From NCBI GenBank assembly GCA_015680685.1, contig MNCI01026460.1, positions 374,863 to 434,065 of the forward strand: DNA of 59,203 nt. Reading direction: 5' to 3'. A program made the position numbers and the translations under genes. Source of the DNA: Gnetum montanum. Its lineage: Eukaryota; Streptophyta; Gnetopsida; Gnetales; Gnetaceae. The notes beneath the pieces are model-generated. The model worked only from the letters and a program-made list of their open reading frames with translations. It searched no databases and was not told where the DNA came from. Below, piece by piece: positions 48,101-58,689 of this stretch; the first letter of the stretch is position 1, and each line of letters opens with the position of its first letter.

Positions 48101-48559
48101 TTCCTTACTAGAAAAAGGTTAGCAAGCCATGTCAAATATTGAACTGGATATATGATTTAGGCTTGTAATAACTTCTTAATCTCAACTTCCATAATAGGAT
48201 CAAATGATGGATTAAATTTCCTTTGTTTTTTATTTTAACTATCTTACAATTGTTTATCAAAGAAATCTTGTGTCATCACATTTGGTCTAAAATTTTTAAG
48301 ATCATCATAGGACCAAGAAAAATTTTCCAAATTATTTTTCAAGAGTAATAATAAATTTTTCTTAAAAACTCAATTCTTTTCCTTTGTGACATTTAACATC
48401 TTTGGCATCTTAGTAGACCCAAAATTCATTGTTTCATCAACTTGATCATTTAGATTCTGTACATCCTTTTTGGTGAGCAAATTTTTTGCCAAACTCATGT
48501 TCATAATGAATCAATTTTTTGGGAATGGAATTTTCCTTAAACCTTATTGTTGTTTCAGG

Positions 48560-49110
48560 TATGATTTAACCTTCAAATTCTTGTTTATTTTTCAAGAATC
48601 TAGGTAATTGATCATTGTCTTTAAATAATTGTAAATTCTTTGTGTTATTTGGTACTAATGGTTGAAGTTTTTTCTTCATCATTACACCTTCAAAAATTTC
48701 TATCCTTTTCACATCTATTGATGAAGCTGCTTTTGCTAAGTCATCTACTATATAATTATCTTCTCTACCTATATGTTCTATTTGGTAGTGATGAATTTGA
48801 TCTAGCATTTTGTAGACAAACTATTTATAGGGTCACAAGAATGAATTCTTTACTACATAATTACCTTTAATTTTTTCACAAACTAATCTTGAGTCTCCCT
48901 TTATGATGATTAACTTGATTTCTTTTTCCAATTCTATTTTAATTCCAATACATAGAGCTTCATATTCGGCCTTGTTATTAGTACAAGGAAAAGATAGATG
49001 AATTATCTTGAATATTTTTTGGAAATCATCGTTTACTAGAGCTACTCCAGCTCCTGCACCTTTGAAGTTACATGAACCATCAAATTACAGTTCCCACTTA
49101 TGCTCATCTT
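48560..49110 (-). pseudogene. archaeal-type RNase H (aRNH) of E2, between protease and RT
   Basis: On the minus strand the frame reads WEL, a stop, FDGSCNFKGAGAGVALVNDD, then IIHLSFPCTNNKAEYEALCI, then IIIKGDSRLVCEKIKGN, and ends HHYQIEHIGREDNYIVDDLA then KAASS. All four acidic positions of the type I RNase H active site (D, E, D, D) are present, and the TNNKAEYEAL and GDSxLV motifs are typical of the aRNH captured by Tat-like elements. Three stops (near 49090, 48833 and 48821) inactivate it. It is in frame with the protease upstream and RT downstream. This order differs from the neighbouring relic at 33541-36840. Confidence 0.75.
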
Positions 49111-49139
49111 GAGATTTTTCTTTCTCCAAGTTACAAATT

Positions 49140-49760
49140 TCTTAAAGTGTGCAAATTTTGGTTTTGAAAGCTCTTGTTTCAATGACCTTATTCTTTCTAT
49201 TCGAAGTAATGTTTTCAACCATCAATGGCTCACTATATATGTAAATTTGATTTGGTTCCCCTTTCCAAGGTAACCACATATGTGAATAATTTGTTGATAT
49301 ATAACCTAAGAAATTCTTACTCCAACTTCTACCCAACAAAAGACTATGTGAATTTGGTATATCTACCACTTGAACAATGTTTTTATTTGATTTTTCTAGA
49401 ATCATACCAAGTTTTTTGCATATAGAAAATGGCATAATAGTGGATGTAGCTCCAAAATCAATTAAACAATTGTGAGATACTTTTCTTTTAACTCCATTGT
49501 CAAAAGGAAAGGAGGACCTTCCCTATTAAAAGTACAATCATAGCTAGCTTTTGTTTTATCATTATTGTTGGACACGTAGGTTAATTCTAACTCTCCAACC
49601 TTCCTTTTGCATTTAATAAACTCTAAAGCTTTTCTTTGTTGATCCCTATTTTGTAGTAATTGATATATACTAATATTTTCTTTGATATATTTAAGATCTC
49701 CAATAAAATCGTATTCTCCATCTCCATAAAAACCTAGTTTTTTCATCCATTTACTAAAAG
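49140..49760 (-). pseudogene. aspartic protease of E2
   Basis: The minus strand holds VSHNCLIDFGATSTIMPFSI followed by CKKLGM; the D-S/T-G active-site triad reads D-F-G. It is followed by VVDIPNSHSLLLGRSWSKNF and WLPWKGEPNQIYIYSEP, the second half of the fold. Upstream, 49746-49462 has KRKVGELELTYVSNNNDKTK, a linker from gag. A frameshift separates linker and protease. Confidence 0.7.
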
Positions 49761-50199
49761 ACTGATTTTGAATAGTTTGTTCTACTTGATCTTCTTTACT
49801 TTTATTTTTCTCTCTTCTACTTATTTAAAAAACCTTTCTATTATTAGATGAATCAAAAATGATGTTTGGAGGCTAGGAAGTAATTAATCTTTCTTTTGAT
49901 CAAATATTATATCAATTTTCCTCATTCTTATTACACTCTTCATCTGATGATATATCCTCCTTAGAACTTGATATAGTAGACGTATCACTAAATCTATTGT
50001 TATAATATTTTCTTGCATAATGAACACTAGATTGCTCATCATCAAATTCAATATCAAGGAAGCTAAACATAACAAGATAACTTTCATCCTCATCGTCTAC
50101 TAACTTAGTATCTTGATGTTTATGTTTTCTATTTTTCTTTTCTTCCTTGATCTTAACTCTTGTGAAGCCTTTACTAATTTCACTTCTTTTGGGACAAGT

Positions 50200-50930
50200 C
50201 TCTCATCAATTATCCTTTTTTAGATTCTTTTCTTTCTAACACTTGCTTCATCTTAATATGGGATGGCCTTGGTAATGCTTTAAGTTGAGCAAAATATTGC
50301 ATAGGAATCATCATTTTCTCTTCTCTTTTTTAAGTTGTGATAATTTTTTCATGATTCAAGTTAAACTATTTTCCTAATTAAATAGCTTCATTAAAGTAGT
50401 CATTCAGTGTTAGCAAGTTTGGAGTTCTCCTTAACCAAATTGAAATGTTGGGATTCACAGGCTTAAGATAAGTATCTATAAGTATTTCATCTAATGGTCT
50501 ATACTATCTTTGAAAGAGTCCACAAATTCATTGAACCATAATATTGAAATCTCTAATTAACTCTTTAACTCCTTGCTTAGTTTGTACTAGCCCACAATAT
50601 AGTTGATGTTGATCCAATTGATTGCCAAACTCGGCCAAGAAAATACTTTTCATATCATCCCAACTTATGATACTATTGCTTGGTAAGTTTGAATACCAAA
50701 TTTGAGCCATATCATTTAAATTTGCTATAAACAACCTATAAGCTTGGTCTTGGTGTTGAATATTTGCATGAGCTAGAGCTTAGTCAAATACGTAAGTGTA
50801 TTTTTTAGCCAAGTAAGCTTTTCCAAGAATAAAAGGATTAGAAAAATATTTGTAAACTACCTTAGGAATATCATTTTAGTTTTGAAATCCTAATGATGTG
50901 ATTCTTTGCCAAGGATTTGCCATCCTATTA
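50200..50930 (-). pseudogene. gag of E2
   Basis: The minus strand begins near MANPWQRITSLGFQN. The central frame 50734-50528 reads MFIANLNDMAQIWYSNLPSN, then SIISWDDMKSIFLAEFGNQL and QTKQGVKELIRDFNIM, the Retrotrans_gag pattern (A-x-x-W-Y-x-x-L-P, then S-W-x-x-x-x-x-F, then F). Downstream are Lys-rich segments up to about 50200. No zinc knuckle was seen. Stops interrupt the frame in several places. Confidence 0.75.
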
Positions 50931-51301
50931 GAATTCCTTTTGATCATTGAACTCTTATAATTCTTTGGTCTTCACCTATAGACTAATCAACTAGGCAAAA
51001 GAGGTGATCTTCTTATCCTTCTGGTCTTTACTTGACTACTTGTTCCAAATTCAAAAACCTTCTTTTGTTCTTCTTCTGAAGATTAATCAATAATCAAGAA
51101 CTTCTTTGGATCCTTTAAAATTTTCCAATCTATCAATTTGTTTGTTCATGAACTTGAAATATTATTTAATTTCTTAAACCCTTCTAGCAACAAATAACTA
51201 TTGGTGTGCTAGAACTATCAAGCTTATGAATTTAAAGGAAAAATTTTCAAGCCCTTCTTCTAGTGCTAAAAGAACTATTGGTAACCATTTGGAACTACCA
51301 A

Positions 51302-52580
51302 TGTGGGATGTCCTCACAGTCTTATGACCTTCGAGGTCATGAGATCAAAGATGTTCTTCAAAGAGGATTTAGGTGCTTACTGGTCTCTGGCAACACAAAG
51401 GCCTAGATACCTACAAATAAACTTAGTAGCTATGAAATGTACTAGATGTGAGTATGTGTTTACTATTGTAAATGTTGAAATGGTTAGGTTGTGTATAAAA
51501 CTATAATCAGCTATCATAAAAGAGATTCAGCTATCTTTATCAAATACTATGAATTGTTTGAGATTCCTATTTTTTTCAATCACTTAGTCTATATGGTCCT
51601 TATAATACCTACTTGTAACAAATAAACATTTACAAAAACATTTATACACAATTCTCCCAATCTACTCCTAATTTATCCTAGAGAGGGTTCCATAAGAGAA
51701 CTAGAAATAGAGCGAGATTCAATGGACTTAGAAAGAGAAAGAAAAGAAAGTAGATTTATGTGAAATCTCAAACATTTAAGCAAGATAAATTAACTCAAGG
51801 AAACAATTCATAATAAAGCTATTCATAATCCAATATCTACGAATTATTCAAACCTTCTAAGCTTAACAAGAAATTTCATAAAAGACATTCTTATTATACT
51901 ACCAAAAATGTTGCGTAAACAACAAAGTTTGAGCCTCTATTTTGGCTAGTTAATAGTTGTCATAGATTTCATTCAATAGAGCTTTCAAAAAGAATTGAAA
52001 AATTTCTTGATTGAAATACGAAGGCAATACACTTTAAAAATAAAGAAGCTATTTCAGTCCCATCAAAGTACTAAAGATTTTTCTAGATTCTCTATGCTCA
52101 AAACAAGTAATTTCGTTAAGACATTACTATTAAATTGCTCTTGAGGCTTTTCAATAACATAAGCTCTTCTATGAAAAATCATAATAGAAGTCTAATATTG
52201 CACAAAAACATATCTATAAAAGCAATCTAGAAAAAATCCCAAAATCAAATGCAAAGCATGATACTACCTAAACCATTAGCTAAGTAACTAAAACAAAAAA
52301 AATAAGAAATGAACTAATAAGATTAAAATCAAGCAGTCGAATTAATGTCTTTAGCAAGCCATCTTAAAAGAATTCTTCAAATTTCTTTTCCCAAATCTTC
52401 CTTCATCCCCCTCTTTTAAAATTTATCTTTGAAGGTTCTTTTATAGTGACCTTATGGTAGGTATAATAATCATGAGAAGTTATGGATCTTACAAATATCT
52501 TAGGCATATAAATTTATAACCACCTTAGAAGTTATAGCTTTCATGGGGAATTATGAGAAATTTAAGTTGTGGTTGCCAAG
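51302..52580 (-). repeat. 5' LTR of E2, interrupted by element B
   Basis: Direct repeat of 41625-42907. The shared sequence runs to GGTTGCCAAG at 52571-52580, where the other copy continues TGTTCTGCCTAAC but here element B begins (TGATGAG). The outer end of this LTR should lie beyond element B, outside the window. Confidence 0.75.
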
Positions 52581-52587
52581 TGATGAG

Positions 52588-52820
52588 AGTGGTTACTCTA
52601 GCATTTATTATAATTATTAGAGTAGTTACTCTAGCAGTTATTCTAATTTCTAGAGTAGTTACTCTAGCAATTACTCTAGTAGTTACTCTAATTATTAGAG
52701 TGGTTACTCTAGCAATTACTCTAGTAGTTATTCTACTTATTAGAGTGGTTACTCTAGAGGTTACTTTAGCGGTTATTCTAATTATTAGAGCAGTTACTCT
52801 AATTATTAGAGTAGTTTCTC
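52588..52820. repeat. U3 minisatellite of GTTACTCTAATTATTAGAG-like units
   Basis: About a dozen imperfect units of GTTACTCTAGCA and CTAATTATTAGAGTGGTTAC. The repeats keep frames open on both strands (52525-52851 and 52553-52936), which are not genes. Confidence 0.8.
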
Positions 52821-52826
52821 TCAAGC

Positions 52827-52835
52827 CTATAAATA
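52827..52835 (+). promoter_or_regulatory. LTR TATA box (element B)
   Basis: CTATAAATA followed by CAGTGCCCAGGCGCAC, conserved in the LTR of element A. It is the probable promoter of element B. Confidence 0.65.
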
Positions 52836-53590
52836 CAGTGCCCAGGCGCACAATTGGGAGGAAGTATTTTAGCAGTCAAGTAGTGAAAACTCTTATAATC
52901 TGTTTGAAAGTTAGAGTATTTTCCAAGTGCCCATAGCATGAGGTCTAAGTGTGGATGGATCTTTATTCAAGCATTGATGTACCTGAGCACACCATTATGT
53001 TGGCAATAAAGACGAGCTTTTTGATTCATCCTTGCAGCACTTGAGATTTGTTTTCTTACACATTTATTTTATTTTATTTTCTTATACATTTATTTTATTT
53101 TATTCACTTTACATTTATGTTATTAGCATAGCAATTTATTTTGATCAATTAAGTAAATCGGTAAATTACACAAGCACAACCACTTCGAGCATGTGTGTAA
53201 TGCTTGGTAACCCAACAACGATTAGTGTTTGGTAATCCCAACAGTGTTCCACTAGTTCAGGATGTATATGACAAGTGGGAATGGATACTGGTGTTAGGAG
53301 TAGTTAGAACTTAGTTAATGAGTAGTTAAGTTAAATTAGTCACTTAGTTACCTCTCTCCTTTCCTACTAGCACAGGACATAAAAACATAAAATCTATAAA
53401 AATCATATGCCTCAAGCTTACTTAACCATACAATTGTGACATATAGGTAACCTTGGGAAGACAACAATCAACCAACCCGTCCTAGTTCCAAAAGGGCGCA
53501 TAAGTACTTAATCCTTGGAATTCAACTGGATCATGCGTGAAACGCTCGTATTCGTATGGTTGAGCATAGGGGTACCTCGCCGCTCATCAT

Positions 53591-53609
53591 TGGCGTTGTT
53601 GCGGGGGAC
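53591..53609 (+). other. primer-binding site, tRNA-Asp type (element B)
   Basis: TGGCGTTGTTGCGGGGGAC one base after the LTR. It differs at only a few positions from the complement of the plant tRNA-Asp 3' end as I recall it; copy A differs at other positions, so the ancestral site was probably a better match. Confidence 0.7.
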
Positions 53610-53833
53610 TTAGTTGTTTGTGTGCTAACTAGAACATAGAAAATCAGTCACATTGTTGGAACAAACCCTTAGGATTGCTTGAGAAAATAATAAACAAGAA
53701 TACATTACACACTAAATAGACAAGTATGTCTCCTTCTTTGTACGAAAGCGCCTCACCACCTAGGTTTGAAATAGAAAACAGTCGGCGGCGTAACATACAT
53801 GACATTGATCTACTAGTCCTTCAACAAGTTTAA

Positions 53834-55646
53834 GTGGTATATATTCATCTTGATGAGTATATACTAGACTTCACCCTTATCCTCAATGAAGAAAAACAAC
53901 TACATTGGCAAGAATTAGAAGGTAACATAGTGTTACCTCCTGATCATTCAGTCTCAAGCATGCTTCTTCATGCTCTCATACAAATTGGCATGCCACACTT
54001 ACATGCAAAATATGTTGTGCAAGACCATGACTCAAGAGAATACCAACCCACAGAGGCACAATGTCAAAGGGACTTGTAACAGGAGAGACATCATAAGTCT
54101 TTAAAGGGTAAGTGGTCCTAGGATGCCCCACATGTCTTAAGAGAAAATGAGGTTGGTGAACCTACCTCAGGCAGTTGCCCATATAACGATGTTCTTTCCC
54201 TTAAATTTGGCCAAGGGGTTGTGTAATAGAACCTTCATTCCACTATTCGTAACCCAGGTTTTGATACCCATGAGCATAAAGGATTTGAAAAAGGGACACA
54301 AACTCATGATAAAGGTGGACATTCTGATCCCAATCGCGATTAGGGCTGATATTGCTAAAGAGAAGGTAGCAAACACCATCATGGTGATAGTTCTCCTTCT
54401 TCTTCACCTTCATCATCTCCTTCACCCTCTCCTTCAATATGCAAATGTGATCATAAAGCAAAAGACCATGGGGATAAAGGTAGGCAAAGTGGAAGTCAGA
54501 TGAAATAGCTAGGAAAGGGAACGAGGGCACTCTAGAGAGTGACAACATCGAAGAAGGGAGAGTAGGGAAGAACGTAGGCATCATAGATGCCATGGACAAG
54601 ATGATCATGATGAGCCCCTCCTCACTACTTGAAGTATGTTGGAAATAACTGAGGCTATTATAATTTCAACAAGACATCAAAAAGATAGTAGGATCAAGGG
54701 ATTAGATATGAAAAATATCCCACGATTTGAAGGGGGATACAATGCTAATCCTTAGAATCATTTACAAGCATTCCATGATGCGTGTGTCTTACAGAACATA
54801 GAGAATGAATGGAAAAATCTTAAGTTTTTCCGATGAACATTAGTTAAAGAAGCAGAAAGCAAGTACCGGTCTTTAGAACTAGAATCCATTCGTAGGTGGA
54901 GTACTATGCTAGAACTATTTAATGACAAGTACCAAACATACTCCTGAGTGTCTAACTTGTGAAAGAAAATCCAAGGCTAGAAATAAGGAGGACATGAACC
55001 CTTGGATGCTACCATGGGCTGATACTCTGCACTATTACATCATTATCCTGGCCATGGTTATTTGCAAAGGGATCAACTACACCATCTCATGGATGGGCTT
55101 AGGCATGAAACAAGAAGAACCCTTGGGACTTATGCCCAAGGGGAACTATCCGAGCTTAGGTCCCATCAAATTCAAAGACTATTGGAGCAAGTTGCTAAGG
55201 AAGAAGGTGAGCTATGGAAGAGAGAAAGTGTGAAAGAGTATAATCGAGACCCTTTCCTTCAGAAGAGGGAAGTAAGATTTTGTGAGGATGAAGAAGAGTC
55301 ATCACTCGAAGAGATGGTGAATAGGAAAACTTTGCCTATCCAAAAGATGACATCAAAAGTTTTGGCAAAGGTAGACCAAATGTGGGATTTCTTGGACAAT
55401 AGATTTCAAATTGTTCTTAAAATAGTAGAGGAGTCTATAGAGCAAGGTAGTGAGAAAAGAAAAAAGAAAGAAGTTGAACATGCACGTGGCAAGGGTAAGG
55501 GCAAAGTTGCCATCATTAAAGAGGTTGTGGATTTGGAAACAGACAATGATAGTGGATGTGAGATATGTCAATATGACCATCCTAAAGGATGTTTCCTTGT
55601 AATCTCACATCTGCAGGAGTCTGGGGTGTACGCACTCAACCCATGA
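53834..55646 (+). pseudogene. gag of element B
   Basis: The N-terminal part (53834-54079, then stops) begins MVYIHLDEYILDF and matches copy A. The capsid core (54640-54950) has PRFEGGYNAN, NIENEWKNLKFF and TMLELFNDKYQTYS. The C-terminal part (55062-55646, open for 194 codons) has HHLMDGLRHETRRTLGTYAQ, a Lys/Glu-rich stretch likely to form a coiled coil (SEKRKKKEVEHARGKGKGK), and CEICQYDHPKGC, a poor zinc-knuckle-like Cys/His cluster. Frames change twice. Gag would form the particle. The stretch 55650-56110 behind it shows no clear frame. Confidence 0.75.
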
Positions 55647-56114
55647 TTAAACATAAGGCAAACACCCCAAAGGTTACCTTGTCCTCAAGGTAACCCAAGG
55701 CAATTCCACCAACCCTTAACATATTATCCTAGTGGAACTCCACCACAACCAATTGAGCAATATCAATAGTGGTAGCATCTAAAATCATGGGGAATGCTAC
55801 CACCAAGGCAATAGTATCCTTACTGACAACCTGACCCATATGGATATTACATGTAGAAGCTAATCTTTCCACGTGACTCTACTGGTCACATCACTCCTCA
55901 ACCTCACTACCAAGCCCACGAGTATTATGGGACTCCCTCTTCTAGAGGCGATATTCCACAAGCATATCAACCTTCTCATTCGATTGCATCTCTTCAACCA
56001 ATAGCTCCACTACCACCTGCTCCGACAATGCAAGGCAAAATCCCTACCTAGCCACAACAACGTAACACCACAAGGGCTGTTAACCCTTAACCTACTATTG
56101 GTTCCAACAACCAC

Positions 56115-56750
56115 ATGAAGAAAAGACCTCTCTTTAGAACCAACACTCCAACCAAGCCCTTGCAATCACAAGTGGCTAATTCCTTAGACATCTCAGTATC
56201 AATCAAAACTTTGAAACCCCATTCAACCCAATCACCGCACTCAACACATATGGTCACGCTAGCACATGCTATCATTGATTGGATCAAAGCTAGCCACCTT
56301 CCTAGGAAATTCTCTAATCCTAGGAGTCCTTTGATATACTTAAAAATTGCTGGAAATGCACCGTGCAAGGCTCTTTTGAATTCAAGTTTTGGTGTCAACT
56401 TGATTTCTCAAGAAATGTACAAGGCCTAGAACCTACCTTCATTGAAAAAGAGCAACATCTATCTAGAGTTGGCTAACCAGTACATCATTGTCCCATTGGG
56501 ACTAGTGGAATACATTGTTACCACTGTTTGTGGATGGTCGTACCCAGCTGACTTCCTAGTGATTCAAGTAAACAAAGGTAAGGGGGAATTCCTAATCATA
56601 ATGGGAAAAGCATGGCTAAGCACCATCAATGCACACCTAGGAATCCGTGATCTTTCCCTAGAAATATCAAAGGAAAATACATTTGAGAAGATTGAGAAGA
56701 AGAAATTTCCGTGCATCACATATAGTGACACAGGGTGTAATTCTGTGTAG
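56115..56750 (+). pseudogene. protease region of element B
   Basis: Two frames in the same register. 56115-56429 ends PLIYLKIAGNAPCKALLNSS then FGVNLISQEMYKA. This is the aspartic protease active-site loop, but the catalytic D-S/T-G is replaced by N-S-S. 56442-56750 has YIVTTVCGWSYPADFLVI and GEFLIIMGKAWLSTINAHLG, the second half (usually LLGRPFLxTxxA). The lost Asp means no activity. Confidence 0.7.
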
Positions 56751-57011
56751 AGGTCATGGTTTGTGCAAAGTTTAGCATTGCCTGTATGTAATTAGTGTGC
56801 ATAAGTGATTAACATACAAATATCCCTGTATGTAGCAGCCACATGATAGGAAGATACCTAGTGGCTGATAGCGGATCAAGAAAGCAGTTCACTCATATGC
56901 ATAGAACCAATTGAGGGTTTGACTTGCACTTACATCGATAGCATAGACGCATTAGAGCAAGTCCACCACCAACTTCCAAGTCTTAAGCTTGAAAATGTTA
57001 ACTAGGGGAGG

Positions 57012-58560
57012 TTGGAAATCCTTGAGAAATTTAAACAGGAACCCCTCGAGTTGAAACCATTGCCCATTGGTATGGAATACACGTTTCTTAAAAACAAAAA
57101 CCTGGTAATTATCAATGCTAAGCTTACTCCTCAACAGAAAGAAAGACTGTTGAAGGTAATCAATAGATGGTCAAAATTCTTCACTTGGTCATATTCCAAA
57201 TTAACTAGAATAAATCCTAGGATATGCCAACATAGGATTTACATCGACCCCTCCATGAAGCCTCAAAGACAACCGTAGAGGCATTTGAACCCAAAGCTGA
57301 AGCAAGTAGTCAAGGAAGAAATCGAATAGCTTCTCAAGCCTGGGTTTATATACCCCATTGTTGATAGAAAATTGGTTATCCCCTAGGTTATTATTTCTAA
57401 AAAGGGAGGGAAATGGAGGGTGTGCATAGATTTCAGGCTACTGAATATGGCAACATTCAAAGATCACTTTCTGTTGCCATTTGTTGACCAAGTCTTAGAC
57501 ACCATCGCAGGGCATTGCTACTATAGTTTTCTGGATGGATATAGTGGATATAATTAAATACAAATAACCGTAGAAGACCAAGCCAAGACTACGTTCACCA
57601 ATCCTTAGGGAATGTTTGCATATAAATAGATGTCGTTTGGCTTGTGTAATGCCCCTGTAACATTTCAACAACTAGTTCTAAGCATATTCCAATAGCAGAT
57701 AGGGAATGGCATGGAGGTCTTTATGGATGACTTCTCCACTTATGGAGCAAACTTTGATCAAGCCTTGGATCGATTAGAGAAAGTGTTAAAAAGATGTGTA
57801 GAAACCAATTTGAGGCTCAACTAGAAGAAAAGCCATTTGATGGTCCAAGAAGGTGTAGTACTAGGACACAAAATATCACACATAGGGATAGAGGTAGACC
57901 TTGAGAAAATCAAAATTGTCCAAGGAATTACCCATCAACTGGAAACTATCAAAGATATTCATTCATTCCTTGGAGATACTGGCTACTATATGAGATTTAT
58001 TGAGAACTTTTCAAAGGTTTCCAAACCATTGGTAGAGTTAACGAAAAAGGACGTACCTTTCAAGTGGACCAGGGAATGCGAATTAGGTTTCCAAACTCTA
58101 AAAAAAAAGCTAGTAGAAACACCCATTCTACAAGCTCTTGACTGGTCCAAATCATTTCATATCATGAATGACGCGTCCAACTATGCTTTAGGATCCATAC
58201 TTACATAGTTAGATGACCACAAGAGTCCTTATTACATCCACAATGTAAGTAGAAGTAGTGCTGGTGCACACGACTTAACTACACTACCATAGAGAAAGAA
58301 TTAATGGCTATAGTGTTTGCACTAGAAAAGTTTAGACACCATGTATTGGGATATAAAGTATATATACATATAGATCATAGTGCAATTTGGTTCCTCATAA
58401 ATAAGCCAATGGTAAGCCCTCATATCATACAATGGCTTGTAATCTTACAAGAGTTCGATTTAACAATGATAAATCGTAAGGGCACCGAGAATGTAGTTGC
58501 TAATCATTTATCTCCGTTGCGATGGGACAACAAAGAGGATGAGTATCCAATTTTTGATCA
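57012..58560 (+). pseudogene. reverse transcriptase and RNase H of element B
   Basis: The linker (57012-57278) has LTPQQKERLLKVINRWSKFF and TWSYSKLTRINPRICQHRIY. RT continues in the same frame through several stops: KQVVKEEIE, GGKWRVCIDFRLLN, YSFLDGYSGYN, MSFGLCNAPVTFQQL, the catalytic FMDD at 57720-57731, then GVVLGHKISHIGIEVDLEKI. RNase H follows as DWSKSFHIMNDASNYALGSI and, after a frameshift, ALEKFRHHVLGYKVYIHIDH and NVVANHLSPL (58304-58624). This matches the Athila/Tat pol pattern closely. Stops replace conserved Gln or Trp at several points. Confidence 0.85.
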
Positions 58561-58689
58561 TTTCCCTAATGAATTCCTCTTTACTGGTGTAGTGAATAAT
58601 CAATCACCCATGGAGACAAACTAGTATAGTATCATTCTTACCTATCTCCTCACCCAACAAACACCACAAGAGTTAAACATGAAGAAGAA

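Larger units (their letters stand above)
41625..52580 (-). mobile_element. element E2: Ty3 element with order gag-PR-aRNH-RT-RH-INT-ORF3
   Basis: Read leftwards: 5' LTR (52580-51302, its outer part lost behind element B), gag (about 50925-50200), a charged region, protease (about 49750-49140), aRNH (49100-48560), linker and RT (48480-47480), RNase H (47400-46930), integrase (46900-45840), an unidentified ORF (about 45370-43920), and the 3' LTR. The gag (50734), protease (49435), aRNH (48808), RT (47938) and RNase H/integrase (47104) segments all fall in the same reading frame, consistent with one ancestral gag-pol polyprotein. All parts carry stops. Tat-like elements with aRNH are known, but their usual layout, seen here at 33541-36840, has aRNH after the Ty3 RNase H. 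Confidence 0.75.
52581..53589 (+). repeat. 5' LTR of element B
   Basis: 1009 bp, beginning TGATGAG and ending CTCATCA, a perfect 7-bp terminal inverted repeat. It contains the U3 minisatellite (52588-52820), a TATA box and an ATTTT microsatellite (about 53062-53105). It matches the inverted LTR at 1115-2161. Confidence 0.85.

Noticed and set aside
52525-52936. Open frames of 108 and 127 codons on opposite strands with repeated Val-Thr-Leu blocks
   Set aside because: They are translations of the LTR minisatellite, not genes.
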